DNA of 39,307 nt from Candidatus Firestoneibacteriota bacterium (lineage in GTDB: Bacteria; Oederibacteriota; D2-FULL-39-29; CAIOVX01): assembly GCA_903915125.1 (NCBI GenBank), contig CAIWRR010000210.1, positions 1 to 39,307 of the forward strand. The letters are read 5' to 3'. Below the pieces are notes generated by a model, which was not told where the DNA came from, did not search any database, and saw only the letters and a program-made list of their open reading frames with translations. Within the stretch, counting starts at the first letter, position 1. The number at the start of each line of letters is the position of its first letter. Below, piece after piece: positions 28,787 to 38,169 of the stretch. A program made the translations under genes and the position numbers.

Positions 28787-30130
28787 CTAAATGCTCAGGC
28801 TTTCTGTTTCACCCCTCGAAAGCCTCCAATCAAATATTACTTTTGTTACTATCAGCGCGGTAAAGAGACTGATGATAACGCCCAGGCTCAGCGTAACCGC
28901 AAAACCCTTGACCGGCCCTGTGCCAAAGACGAAAAGAATGGCCGCCGTAATAAGCGTCGTGACATGAGAGTCAAATATGGTCCAGAACGCTTTTTTATAG
29001 CCCTGGTCAACGGCCGTCATCACGGTCTTCCCCGCTCTCAATTCTTCTCTGACCCTCTCGAATATAAGGACGTTAGAATCAACAGACATACCCATTGTCA
29101 GGATAACGCCGGCTATTCCCGGCATAGTAAAGGTCGCCCCCAGCATGGCCATCGCGCCGACAAGGTAGAGCAGGTTGCAGAGCAGTCCGACATCCGCTAT
29201 CAATCCGGATTTTTTATAATAAACTGCCATAAGAAGCATTATCGCGAGAATACCTATAAGGCCTGCAAGCATTCCGCTCTTAATGGAGTCCTGACCGAGA
29301 GTCGGGCCAACAATGTTCTCATGAATTTGTATTAGAGGCGCGGGCAGGCTGCCGGAACGAAGAACTATTGCAAGATCATTCGCTTCCTTAATCCCGAAAT
29401 TTCCCGAGATAACAGCTTTTCCGTTTGGTATTCTGTCTTTTACTACCGGCGCGGAATAGACCTTATCATCCAGCACTATGGCAATTTTCTTGCCTATATT
29501 GTCGCCGGTTATCTTGCCGAATGTGCTGGCGCCTTCCTTATTAAAATCAATACTGACGTGTACCTCGTTCCCGAGCGCCCCAAGCCCTGATTCCGCCCTG
29601 GCGTTGTTAAGGGAATCGCCGGTCAGAAGCGCTTCCTTCTTTAACAGCAACTGCGAGCCGTCATGTTTCATTTCAAGCATTTCGCAATCCGCAGGTATGT
29701 TGCCTTCAAAAGCCTGCTCCTTAAGTTTCTTGTCTTCTACAACCAGTTTGAACTGCAGTTGAGCAGTTTTGCCGAGTATTTGCTTGGCTTCTTCCGGATC
29801 TTTTGCTCCGGGGAGCTCGACTACAATACTCTTTTCTCCCTCTCTCTGTATGTAAGGCTCGGCAATGCCTAAACCATCTACCCTGTTCCTGAGGATATCT
29901 ATTGCTTTATCGATCGCTTCCGAAGTGTTCGTTCCCGGGGTAAGTTTTGACTCGTCAAGCGTGTACTCAAGATGAATCCCGCCCCGAAGATCCAGCCCCA
30001 ACTTTATTTTGGAGTTCTTCTGGTCCTGCTGAAAGGGCATTACAAATTCAGTGCCTTTAAAAAAGATGGTGTAAAGCGACCCAAAGAACACTGCCATAAT
30101 CAGCAGTACCACAAAACTGTTGCGATGCAT
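28787..30130 (-). CDS. secD: Protein translocase subunit SecD
   Basis: LGLDLRGGIHLEYTLD, VELPGAKDPEEAKQILGKTAQLQF, MGMSVDSNVLIFERVREELR. Confidence 0.97.
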   Translation of the reverse strand: MHRNSFVVLLIMAVFFGSLYTIFFKGTEFVMPFQQDQKNSKIKLGLDLRGGIHLEYTLDESKLTPGTNTSEAIDKAIDILRNRVDGLGIAEPYIQREGEKSIVVELPGAKDPEEAKQILGKTAQLQFKLVVEDKKLKEQAFEGNIPADCEMLEMKHDGSQLLLKKEALLTGDSLNNARAESGLGALGNEVHVSIDFNKEGASTFGKITGDNIGKKIAIVLDDKVYSAPVVKDRIPNGKAVISGNFGIKEANDLAIVLRSGSLPAPLIQIHENIVGPTLGQDSIKSGMLAGLIGILAIMLLMAVYYKKSGLIADVGLLCNLLYLVGAMAMLGATFTMPGIAGVILTMGMSVDSNVLIFERVREELRAGKTVMTAVDQGYKKAFWTIFDSHVTTLITAAILFVFGTGPVKGFAVTLSLGVIISLFTALIVTKVIFDWRLSRGETESLSI

Positions 30131-30166
30131 ATTGCCTCCATAATGCCTGTTAAACAGGCATGTGTT

Positions 30167-30520
30167 TTACTTTGGCTGCGCGGGAAGAGCGGCAGCGCCT
30201 TCTTTCTTGACGCCAACCACATAGGCCTTCGCCACTTCAACTTTGGTATTCTCGTCTATTCTGATGACCACAATATTTTCCGCATCAGAAATACCGACTA
30301 CCACGCCCCATATTCCGCCTGAAGTGATAACCCTGTCGCCTTTCTTCAGGCTTGAAAGCATATTTGCGTGTTCCTTCTGCTGTTTCATCTGCGGCCTGAT
30401 CAGGAAGAAGTACATAATCACAAACATCGCAACAACCATTATCAGGGGCATAAATGTTGAAGGACCTGAACCCGGAGCCACAGCTGCCTCTCCTACCACA
30501 GTTTCCAATATTTTGATCAT
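30167..30520 (-). CDS. yajC: Preprotein translocase subunit YajC
   Basis: Single TM then FFLIRPQMKQQKEHANMLSSLKKGDRVITSGGIWG; upstream of secD-secF. Confidence 0.95.
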   Translation of the reverse strand: MIKILETVVGEAAVAPGSGPSTFMPLIMVVAMFVIMYFFLIRPQMKQQKEHANMLSSLKKGDRVITSGGIWGVVVGISDAENIVVIRIDENTKVEVAKAYVVGVKKEGAAALPAQPK

Positions 30521-30548
30521 TTTAATTCCTCCCTTGCTTGCATAATTT

Positions 30549-31193
30549 TCAGGCTTTAAGCCTTCTTATTGTTTGCGCCATATCCTCGTTCTTGAATATT
30601 GCCGATCCCGCTACCAGCACATCGGCTCCAGCTTCCCGCAAGGCTGCGGCGTTCTTCTCGTTTATCCCGCCGTCTACTTCTATCAACGCTTTAGAACCGC
30701 TTGCAGAGATCCTTCGTTTAAGTTCCTTCACTTTTCCAATCGTGCTTTCCATGAAAACCTGACCGCCAAAACCCGGGTTAACCGACATTACAAGCACAAG
30801 CTGAAAATCATTAAGAAAACCTGATATTTTATTGAGCGGCGTATCAGGATTTATGGAAACACCCGCGCCGGCTCCTAAACTTTTTATTTTCGCCGCAATT
30901 GCCGGAAGGGATCCGGCAGTTTCCGCATGAATCGTGATATTATCCGCCCCTGCGTCCCTGAAAGTTTTCAGGTGTTTTTCAGGATTAACAATCATCAAGT
31001 GCACGTCCAAATATTTCTTCGTAACGGGGCGTATCGCCGCGACCAATCCCGGCCCGAAGCTTATATTGGGCACAAAAACACCGTCCATTATGTCCACGTG
31101 AAGCCAGTCCGCTCCGGCTCCCTCAAGCCGGCGAATTTCAGCCTCCAGGTTCAGGTAATCAGCCGCGAGCAGGGAAGGAGCTATTTTAATCAT
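30549..31193 (-). CDS. rpe: Ribulose-phosphate 3-epimerase
   Basis: IAPSLLAADYLNL, WLHVDIMDGVFVPNISFGP, DVHLMI, SVNPGFGGQVF, EVDGGI. Confidence 0.97.
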   Translation of the reverse strand: MIKIAPSLLAADYLNLEAEIRRLEGAGADWLHVDIMDGVFVPNISFGPGLVAAIRPVTKKYLDVHLMIVNPEKHLKTFRDAGADNITIHAETAGSLPAIAAKIKSLGAGAGVSINPDTPLNKISGFLNDFQLVLVMSVNPGFGGQVFMESTIGKVKELKRRISASGSKALIEVDGGINEKNAAALREAGADVLVAGSAIFKNEDMAQTIRRLKA

Positions 31194-32121
31194 ATTTTTC
31201 TTCCCTATTCAACTCATAATTAAGATATATTCTGACCAATGCGGCGCCGTTCAGCTTCAGCGGCTTCTCTATAACAGAACCACTCTTTAATATTTCATCG
31301 TAAATATCCCTTAGACCGTCGTTATCCATAACGCTGACCCTTACGCGCTTTTCAAGCAACCCTCCGCTTGGAACCTTAAATTTGAAAGTCGCCCTGTGGT
31401 AGCGGTTAGCGCCCGGTTTCCCGTTAACGGTGAGGACAATCATCTCGCCGGGTTTTACTTCAACTCCAGGCAAAGGGTTCTGTCTTAAAACACATTCTTT
31501 ACCGGCAGAAGCATCTTCTTTGTAAAGTATTTTCAAGGTTAGAAGTTTTTCAGCGAAGAGAACTTTCCTTGCTGCCGCCAGCTGGCAACCTGCGAGGTCC
31601 GGCATAATAAAGTTCTTTTCGTGCTCACCAAGACTAAACGTTACTTCCACCGGTGTATTTTTCTTAACCTCAAGATTTGGCAGAGGATTCTGCGCAATCA
31701 CAATGCTCTTTGGCGAGCCTTTAGAGGATAACTGCGACTGCAAGCTTATCATTTTTAAGCCGGATTGCGAAAGAAGTATCCCTGCCTGCCTGAAGTTTTG
31801 CCCTTTGAGATCGGGCACGACAACCATTTTAAGCCCGCTTGAGACGGTTACAAATATGCGACGGCCCTTCTTTACGCATTTTCCGGGAAGCGGCTCCTGC
31901 GCCGTAACTGTTCCCTCCTCAAGATTTTCGTCGTAAATTCGCACTTTTTCCACAAGAGTGAGACCATTGTCGGAACAGGTTCTTCTTGCGTTCGCCAACA
32001 TCCGGCCTCTAACTTCCGGAACGGTAACCTCTTTTCCGCGGATTAAAGAAACCATGGAGAAGTAAATTGTCACGAGCACGATGCACGTGAAAATAATTAT
32101 TTTCAGTATTTTAGAGCTCAA
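31186..32121 (-). CDS. Membrane-anchored protein with three PASTA domains, no kinase domain
   Basis: N-terminal TM (ILKIIIFTCIVLVTIYFSMV), three PASTA-like repeats (VTVPEVRG..., VVVPDLKGQ..., FIMPDLAGC...) and a C-terminal beta-rich tail. TTG start with AGGAGG upstream, TTGA overlap with the rlmN stop. Confidence 0.88.
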   Translation of the reverse strand: MSSKILKIIIFTCIVLVTIYFSMVSLIRGKEVTVPEVRGRMLANARRTCSDNGLTLVEKVRIYDENLEEGTVTAQEPLPGKCVKKGRRIFVTVSSGLKMVVVPDLKGQNFRQAGILLSQSGLKMISLQSQLSSKGSPKSIVIAQNPLPNLEVKKNTPVEVTFSLGEHEKNFIMPDLAGCQLAAARKVLFAEKLLTLKILYKEDASAGKECVLRQNPLPGVEVKPGEMIVLTVNGKPGANRYHRATFKFKVPSGGLLEKRVRVSVMDNDGLRDIYDEILKSGSVIEKPLKLNGAALVRIYLNYELNREEKYD

Positions 32122-33158
32122 ACCATGCCTCCTGCGAGCTGGCCGCAGGCCGCGTTTATGTCCGCTCCCATTTCTCTGCGAACTGAACAAATCACACCTT
32201 CCTTTTCCAGAGTCTCACGCCATAAATCTATGGTTTTCTGGCTGCTTGCGGAAAACTCCTTTATGTTAACCCGGTTATAAGGTATAAGGTTGACCTTGCA
32301 GTCTATTTTAAGATCACTGATGATATAAATAAGTTCCTTTAGGTCGTCTTCCCTGTCATTCACGCTCTTAATCATGACATACTCAAAAGTTACAGGATCC
32401 GGATTGAAAGCAAAATACTTCGCGCATGCCGTAAAGAGTTTTTCGAGCCTGTATTTCTTGTTGACCGGGACGAGCATGTCCCTGACCCTGTCATTAACAG
32501 CGTGGAGCGAAACGGACAGGTTAAACCGCAGGCCATCCCGTATCATATTTTCGATGCCCGGGACCACACCGCAGGTTGAGACGGTTATGCGCCGCGCGGA
32601 TATCCCAAACGCTTTTTTCTCCGTCAGCACTCCGGCCGCCTTCTTGAAATTGTCGTAGTTTGCGAGCGGCTCTCCCATACCCATAAAAACTACGTTAAAC
32701 TTTCCGCTATATTCTCCGCTGTCCATATCCGGCAGGGCCGCGAAGACCTGCCCGGTGATTTCAGCCGCACTAAGGTTTCTTTTAAACCCCATGCTCCCTG
32801 TCGCGCACATGGCGCAGCCGTAGGCGCAGCCGGCCTGCGAAGAAAGACAGATAGTGTGCCTGTCAATATGCTTCATAAGCACCGACTCAACGAGGATTCC
32901 ATCGGAGCACTTCAGCAGGTATTTTATTGTGTCCTTAGACGCAGAGACCAACTTTTGTTCTACTCTTGGCTTTTCCATTACAAAATACTTATTCAACAAT
33001 TCCCGCAGGGAAAGAGGAAGATTGCTCATGACATCAAATGACCCGGCGTGTTTAATGTAAATCCACTCCATTATTTGAGACGCATTGAACTTTTTGGCTG
33101 ACATACCTGTCATTTCTTTCTCCAGCTCGGCCTTTGAAAGTTCAAGAATATTCTTCAT
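32118..33158 (-). CDS. rlmN: Dual-specificity 23S rRNA/tRNA adenine C2-methyltransferase RlmN (radical SAM)
   Basis: CLSSQAGCAYGCAMCATGSMGFKRNL, FMGMGEPLANYDN, SVSLHAVND, GADINAACGQL. Confidence 0.96.
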   Translation of the reverse strand: MKNILELSKAELEKEMTGMSAKKFNASQIMEWIYIKHAGSFDVMSNLPLSLRELLNKYFVMEKPRVEQKLVSASKDTIKYLLKCSDGILVESVLMKHIDRHTICLSSQAGCAYGCAMCATGSMGFKRNLSAAEITGQVFAALPDMDSGEYSGKFNVVFMGMGEPLANYDNFKKAAGVLTEKKAFGISARRITVSTCGVVPGIENMIRDGLRFNLSVSLHAVNDRVRDMLVPVNKKYRLEKLFTACAKYFAFNPDPVTFEYVMIKSVNDREDDLKELIYIISDLKIDCKVNLIPYNRVNIKEFSASSQKTIDLWRETLEKEGVICSVRREMGADINAACGQLAGGMV

Positions 33159-33202
33159 TATTCCCCTTGTCTGCGCAAAACTCAATTATCCGTAAATCAG
33201 AT

Positions 33203-34777
33203 CTAGTGCTTAAAATGCCTTATATTCGTAAACACCATTGAGATGCCGGCTTTATCAGCCGCTTCTATTACTTCCTTGTCGCTTATGGAACCGCCTGTCT
33301 GAATTATGGCTGAAATTCCGGCGTTGCCGGCTGCTTCCACGCCGTCGGGTTTCGGAAAAAGAGCGTCAGAAACAAGCACGGCTCCTTTCGCTTTTGAGCC
33401 GGCCTGTTCGGCGGCTATTTTTACCGAACCTACGCGGTTCATCTGGCCGGCACCCACGCCAAGAGTTACTCCGCCCTTTACTATTACTATTGCATTTGAT
33501 TTTACATGCTTGCAAACCTTCCAGCCAAAGAGCATGTCATTTTGCTCCTCCGCAGAAGGCGGTTTTTTGGTTACCACTTTAAGGTCAGCGCTGTCGATCT
33601 CTTTTAAGTCCCTCTCCTGCACAAGCAATCCGCCCACTACTTTTCGCAAATCGTAGTCGGTGTCTCTGGCTTTGGTCTTCCCCAACCCGTCAATCGTGAG
33701 GAGCCTGATATTTTTCTTAAGCTCAAAGGTTTCGATTGCCGCTTTTTCAAACTCAGGAGCAACAACAACTTCAATGAATTTAGCGGACAGATAATCGGCT
33801 ATTTTTTTTGTGACTTTCCGGTTTAGCGCAATGATTCCGCCAAAAGCAGAGAGCGGATCTGCCTCGTAGGCCTTTAAGAAAGCCACATCGATATCTTTTC
33901 CGACTGCAACACCGCAGGGATTTGTATGTTTGATAATCGCGCACGCAGGCTCTGCGAATTCCTTAACGAGTTCAACCGCGGCGTTAGTATCCATGATATT
34001 GTTGTAGGAAAGCTCTTTGCCGTGGAGCTGTTTTGCTTTTGAAACAGAAGGTTCCTTTGAATGCGGGTCTGTATAGAAGCTGGCTTTCTGGTGAGGGTTC
34101 TCTCCGTACCTCAATCCCTGCGATTTCTTGAAAGAACAATTGAACATTACCGGCATATCTTCTTTAGTAACCTGCTTGCTGAAGTAATTATATATGGCCA
34201 TGTCGTACTCGTAAGTCTGTTTGAAGACCTCTATCATCATACGATCCCGTGTTTCCTGGCCGATAAAACCATCAGTCTTTTCCAGCTCCGCGATTATTAG
34301 CGGATAAGAAGCCGGGTTTACAACAACGCATACTCCGTGAAAGTTCTTGGCAGCAGACCGTATCATGGAAGGCCCGCCGATGTCTATGTTCTCTATGGCG
34401 TCCTCGAACTTGCAGTCCGGATTTGATATTGTTTTCTCGAAAGGATACAAGTTCACTATTACAATATCTATAGGAGTGATACCGTGCGTTGCTATGGTAT
34501 CCATATGCTCCTTATTGGTCCTTACCGCCAGCAGGCCGCCGTGGATCTTAGGATGCAGTGTCTTTACTCTGCCGTCCAGCATCTCCGGAAAACCTGTTAC
34601 TTCTGAAATATCCATAACAGGTATGCCGGCGTCTTTCAGTGTTTTAGACGTGCCTCCGGTAGAGATGATTTCAACCTTGTGTTTTCTAAGATCACGTGCA
34701 AGTTCTACTATGCCGGTCTTATCCGATACGCTGATCAAAGCCCTTTTAATTTTTACAAGGTGCGGATTATGGCTCAT
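33203..34777 (-). CDS. purH: Bifunctional AICAR formyltransferase / IMP cyclohydrolase
   Basis: ALISVSDKTGIVELARDL, GGTSKTLKDAGIPV, EMLDGRVKTLHPKIHGGLLA, RYGENPHQKASFY, KHTNPCGVA, FPKPDGVEAAGNAGISAIIQTGGSISDKEVIEAAD. Confidence 0.98.
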   Translation of the reverse strand: MSHNPHLVKIKRALISVSDKTGIVELARDLRKHKVEIISTGGTSKTLKDAGIPVMDISEVTGFPEMLDGRVKTLHPKIHGGLLAVRTNKEHMDTIATHGITPIDIVIVNLYPFEKTISNPDCKFEDAIENIDIGGPSMIRSAAKNFHGVCVVVNPASYPLIIAELEKTDGFIGQETRDRMMIEVFKQTYEYDMAIYNYFSKQVTKEDMPVMFNCSFKKSQGLRYGENPHQKASFYTDPHSKEPSVSKAKQLHGKELSYNNIMDTNAAVELVKEFAEPACAIIKHTNPCGVAVGKDIDVAFLKAYEADPLSAFGGIIALNRKVTKKIADYLSAKFIEVVVAPEFEKAAIETFELKKNIRLLTIDGLGKTKARDTDYDLRKVVGGLLVQERDLKEIDSADLKVVTKKPPSAEEQNDMLFGWKVCKHVKSNAIVIVKGGVTLGVGAGQMNRVGSVKIAAEQAGSKAKGAVLVSDALFPKPDGVEAAGNAGISAIIQTGGSISDKEVIEAADKAGISMVFTNIRHFKH

Positions 34778-34811
34778 GCCCTCTCCTTTCTTACTTGCAT
34801 GATTTGCTATA

Positions 34812-35420
34812 CTACTTGACTCTTACTTTCCTGCCTAAAATTTCCAGTCTTCCTTCCAAGAAAAGTTTTATGGCCTGCGGATACGCCAAATGCTCCTGTT
34901 CAAGAACGCGCTTACCCAGAGTTTCTTCAGTGTCCCCTTCTAATACTTTCACGGCACTTTGGAGTATAATCGGGCCGGAGTCCATTTGTTCGTCAATGAA
35001 ATGCACGGTGCAGCCGGACACTTTAGCCCCATACCTGAGTGCATCACGGTGAGCATGAGCGCCGGGGAATGCCGGCAAGAGAGCAGGGTGAATATTCATG
35101 ATTTTACCCGGATATTTCCTGACGAACCACCCGGTAACCAGTCTCATGTATCCGGCAAAACAGACCAACCCGCAGCCTTCTGAATCTATGAGCGCCGCGC
35201 AGGCCTTTTCGTGATCTTCCCTGCCGCTGAAAGATTTGACGTCAACAAACTCGGCTCTAATGCCATTCTTTCTCGCACGTTCAAGTCCGAAGGCTTCTTT
35301 TTGGTCGCTTATTACGATTCTGACAACTGCCTCAAGACTGCCGCAAGCGCAGGCGTCAATTATGCTTTGCAGGTTTGATCCGCTTCCGGAAACCAATACG
35401 GCTATTTTTAACTTTGACAT
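34812..35420 (-). CDS. purN: Phosphoribosylglycinamide formyltransferase
   Basis: KIAVLVSGSGSNLQSIIDA, CFAGYMRLV, MNIHPALLPAFPGAHAHRDALRYGAKVSGCTVHFIDEQMDSGPII. Start moved from ORF start 35495. Confidence 0.96.
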   Translation of the reverse strand: MSKLKIAVLVSGSGSNLQSIIDACACGSLEAVVRIVISDQKEAFGLERARKNGIRAEFVDVKSFSGREDHEKACAALIDSEGCGLVCFAGYMRLVTGWFVRKYPGKIMNIHPALLPAFPGAHAHRDALRYGAKVSGCTVHFIDEQMDSGPIILQSAVKVLEGDTEETLGKRVLEQEHLAYPQAIKLFLEGRLEILGRKVRVK

Positions 35421-35450
35421 GCGCCTTCCGGTCAAATATTTTTTTACCTT

Positions 35451-35483
35451 AAAAAAACCGCCCGTTGAAGATTCTTCAACGGG
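35451..35483 (-). terminator. Intrinsic-terminator-like hairpin between accA and purN
   Basis: Minus strand CCCGTTGAAG-AAT-CTTCAACGGG-CGG-TTTTTTT; 30 nt before the purN ATG. Confidence 0.8.
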
Positions 35484-35533
35484 GCTCAACCGCACACCTT
35501 GATTCGTTTCACGCGCCTATTGCTGAGCGGAAT

Positions 35534-36520
35534 TTAACCTGCCTTACCGGATCCCGCGGCTTCAGCCGTGATTTCCAGAAACTTGCCCATGTTTCTAAAT
35601 TTATTGTAACGCCTTTCTACAAGATCATGCATTTCCAGCGGTTTAAGTTCCGCGAGATTCCTGCTGAGGGCGGCTCGAATCTCTGCCGCTATTTTGTCGT
35701 AATTCCTGTGAGCTCCGCCGGAGGGCTCTTTAATTATCTCATCAATAACACCAAGTTCAAGAAGGTCATGAGCCGTCATTTTTATCACATCCGCCGCGTT
35801 TGAGGCCTTGCTTGAATCTTTCCAAAGTATTGCCGCGCAGCCTTCCGGAGAAATAACCGAGTAAACCGCATTCTCAAGCATCAGCACTTTATCGCCCACG
35901 CCTATGCCGATTGCGCCTCCGCTTCCGCCCTCGCCGTGCACGACAATGATAATCTGGGTTTCCGCAGTACTCCAATCCCTGAGATTTTTGGCAATAGCTT
36001 CTGCCTGCCCTCTTTCTTCCGCGCCAAGCCCGGGATACGCTCCCGCTGTATCTACAAATGATATTACCGGCCAACCGAACTTTGCCGCCATATTGACCAG
36101 GCGCAGAGCTTTACGGTAACCTTCAGGGTTCGGCATTCCAAAATTGCGATGAATGCTGTCTTTTGTGTCTTTGCCTTTCTGTGTGCCGAGAACCATAACG
36201 GTGTGGCCTTCAAAAACCGCCGGGCCGCCCACTATGGCAGGATCGTCCTTAAAAAGACGGTCCCCTGAAAGCGGAGTGAAGTCCTCAAAGATTCTCGATA
36301 TGTAGTCCAGTGTTCTGGGCCGTTGCATGTGCCTGGCAACCTGCTGCCTTTGCCAGGGAGTGAGTTTTTCATATATCTCTTTGCGCATTTTTTCCGCTTT
36401 GATCTCCAGCTTCTTGATCTCATCGGAAAAATCTATGGCTTTGCTCTCAGTCATCTTCTTAAGCTCTTCGATTTTCTTTTCAAGCTCAATTATTGATTTA
36501 TCAAAATCCAGTCGATCCAC
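35534..36520 (-). CDS. accA: Acetyl-CoA carboxylase carboxyltransferase subunit alpha
   Basis: LTPWQRQQVARHMQRPRTLDYI, FEDFTPLSGDRLFKDDPAIVGG, NFGMPNPEGYRKALRLVNMA, FVDTAGAYPGLGAEERGQAEAIA, GEGGSGGAIGIGVGD. Confidence 0.97.
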   Translation of the reverse strand: MDRLDFDKSIIELEKKIEELKKMTESKAIDFSDEIKKLEIKAEKMRKEIYEKLTPWQRQQVARHMQRPRTLDYISRIFEDFTPLSGDRLFKDDPAIVGGPAVFEGHTVMVLGTQKGKDTKDSIHRNFGMPNPEGYRKALRLVNMAAKFGWPVISFVDTAGAYPGLGAEERGQAEAIAKNLRDWSTAETQIIIVVHGEGGSGGAIGIGVGDKVLMLENAVYSVISPEGCAAILWKDSSKASNAADVIKMTAHDLLELGVIDEIIKEPSGGAHRNYDKIAAEIRAALSRNLAELKPLEMHDLVERRYNKFRNMGKFLEITAEAAGSGKAG

Positions 36521-36561
36521 AAAACCTCCAAAACCAGATAAACCGCCTTAAATCCTTTCGC

Positions 36562-37254
36562 TTAGAAATAGTTAACGTAATCAATGCGCAGGTTTCTCGC
36601 ATACTCAGACTGGCTCTTGGTCAAACCCTTGAAATCAAATTCTATCCTTATCTCAGGCGCAAAAGCAAACCTTATGCCTACATTCAGGCTTCTGTTGTTT
36701 TGGATAATATCGTTAATTTCCCCAAGAAAAGCAAAATCCTGGCTGGGCATCCAAATAACACCCGCAAAAACGCCGAAATTATCATTGAAAACGAAATTCG
36801 TAAATACGTTATGGTTGTTAACTCCGCCGGAACAAATAATGCCCGGCATAATAGTTTTGCTTGCTGCCGCGTAAATTCCCATCGGGAAAGTCGTCATCCC
36901 TATCGTCTGAGGCTCATAACCGAAGGCTATTGACGGGAAGGCTATGCTTTCATCTATTATCCTGACTTTTGCCAGAACCTTGGGCTCCCTTCCGTCGACA
37001 TTCCCCTGGCCTATAGCGTTTTGCAAATCAAATGAAGCGCCTATCATGAAAACATTTGCAAAACCAACCCAGGCTCTTGTATTAAGGCCGCCTCCCTCGT
37101 AAAACCGCATGTGGAAGTTGTACATTCCCCTAAGGAGCGTATTTGTGGTTGGGGTGTCAATAATGTCCAGATTAGGAGAGTTCTGAACCGATTCCGCGCG
37201 GGCAACAGTCATTGCCGCACAAACCAGAATCATAGCCATCATAGTCTTTTTCAT
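36562..37254 (-). CDS. Hypothetical exported protein, possible outer-membrane beta-barrel
   Basis: Signal peptide MKKTMMAMILVCAAMTVARA; alternating aromatic/hydrophobic strands and C-terminal ...YVNYF. Confidence 0.7.
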   Translation of the reverse strand: MKKTMMAMILVCAAMTVARAESVQNSPNLDIIDTPTTNTLLRGMYNFHMRFYEGGGLNTRAWVGFANVFMIGASFDLQNAIGQGNVDGREPKVLAKVRIIDESIAFPSIAFGYEPQTIGMTTFPMGIYAAASKTIMPGIICSGGVNNHNVFTNFVFNDNFGVFAGVIWMPSQDFAFLGEINDIIQNNRSLNVGIRFAFAPEIRIEFDFKGLTKSQSEYARNLRIDYVNYF

Positions 37255-37320
37255 TATACCCCCCTGTAATAATGTCATTTATACAAATATTCTCACAGCC
37301 AAAGCCTGTATCTTTATTCA

Positions 37321-37350
37321 ATTATAACAAATCGGGCGGGCGGGTGTCTA
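37321..37350 (-). promoter_or_regulatory. Predicted sigma70-type promoter for the hypothetical exported protein gene
   Basis: Minus strand TAGACA (37345-37350), 18 nt, TATAAT (37321-37326). Confidence 0.6.
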
Positions 37351-37389
37351 CCCGTTTTTTCATTGTTTTTGCTGGCCTTTTAGTGCTTT

Positions 37390-38148
37390 TTAATGTTTTG
37401 CAAGCCTGTTAATTATGCTTGAGACATAGCCTGCGCCGAAACCGTTATCAATGTTAACCGTTACGACATTTGAAGCGCAGGAATTAAGCATTGCCAGCAA
37501 TGCTGATAGTCCGCCAAAACTGGCTCCGTATCCCACGCTGGTGGGCACTGCGATGACCGGCTTATTCACGAGCCCGCCGACTACGCTCGGCAGCGCTCCT
37601 TCCATTCCCGCTACAGCCACGATTACGTTTGCCTCCCGCAGCTTTTCATATCGTCCGAGCAGACGGTGTATTCCCGCGACGCCGACATCAAAGATTCTTT
37701 CTACCTTGCTTCCGGTTATTTCAGCGGTAACCGCCGCCTCTTCAGCCACAGGTATATCCGAGGTACCGGCTGTAACAACAACTACAAGCCCTTCAGCCGC
37801 TATTCTGACGCCGCTCTTTTTGACAACTATGGTTCTACCCATTTCATTATATTCCGCGTCTTTGAAATACTTCCTTACGGCCTTAAGCGTTTCCCTGTCT
37901 GCTCTGGTAGCCAGACAGTAGCCGGAATTTTTTACAATTTCTTTTATTATACCTGCCGACTGCGAGGGAGTTTTTCCTTTGCAGAATACTACTTCGGGGA
38001 AACCCGATCTTAAATCTCTCTGGGTGTCAACATTCGCATACTGCATGGCTTTGGACGGAAAACCTTCAAGTCTTTTCAAAGCAGCTTCGATCCCGGTATG
38101 GCCTGATTTCACTCCCTCGAGAAGCTTTTTTAGCTCATTTTCTTTCAT
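37390..38148 (-). CDS. larB: LarB-like (PurE-related / AIR-carboxylase family) protein
   Basis: VVVTAGTSDIPVAEEAAVTAEITGSKVERIFDVGVAGIHRLL, VAGMEGALPSVVGGLVNKPVIAVPTSVGYGASFGGLSALLAMLNSCASNVVTVNIDNGFGAGYVSSIINR. Confidence 0.92.
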   Translation of the reverse strand: MKENELKKLLEGVKSGHTGIEAALKRLEGFPSKAMQYANVDTQRDLRSGFPEVVFCKGKTPSQSAGIIKEIVKNSGYCLATRADRETLKAVRKYFKDAEYNEMGRTIVVKKSGVRIAAEGLVVVVTAGTSDIPVAEEAAVTAEITGSKVERIFDVGVAGIHRLLGRYEKLREANVIVAVAGMEGALPSVVGGLVNKPVIAVPTSVGYGASFGGLSALLAMLNSCASNVVTVNIDNGFGAGYVSSIINRLAKH

Positions 38149-38169
38149 TGTAACTCCCTTTGCCGCGTT

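Noticed and set aside
37341-37356. Plus-strand terminator-like hairpin CGGGT-GTCT-ACCCG-TTTTTT
   Set aside because: No plus-strand gene upstream to terminate; the sequence overlaps the -35 of a minus-strand promoter, so it is not called as a terminator.
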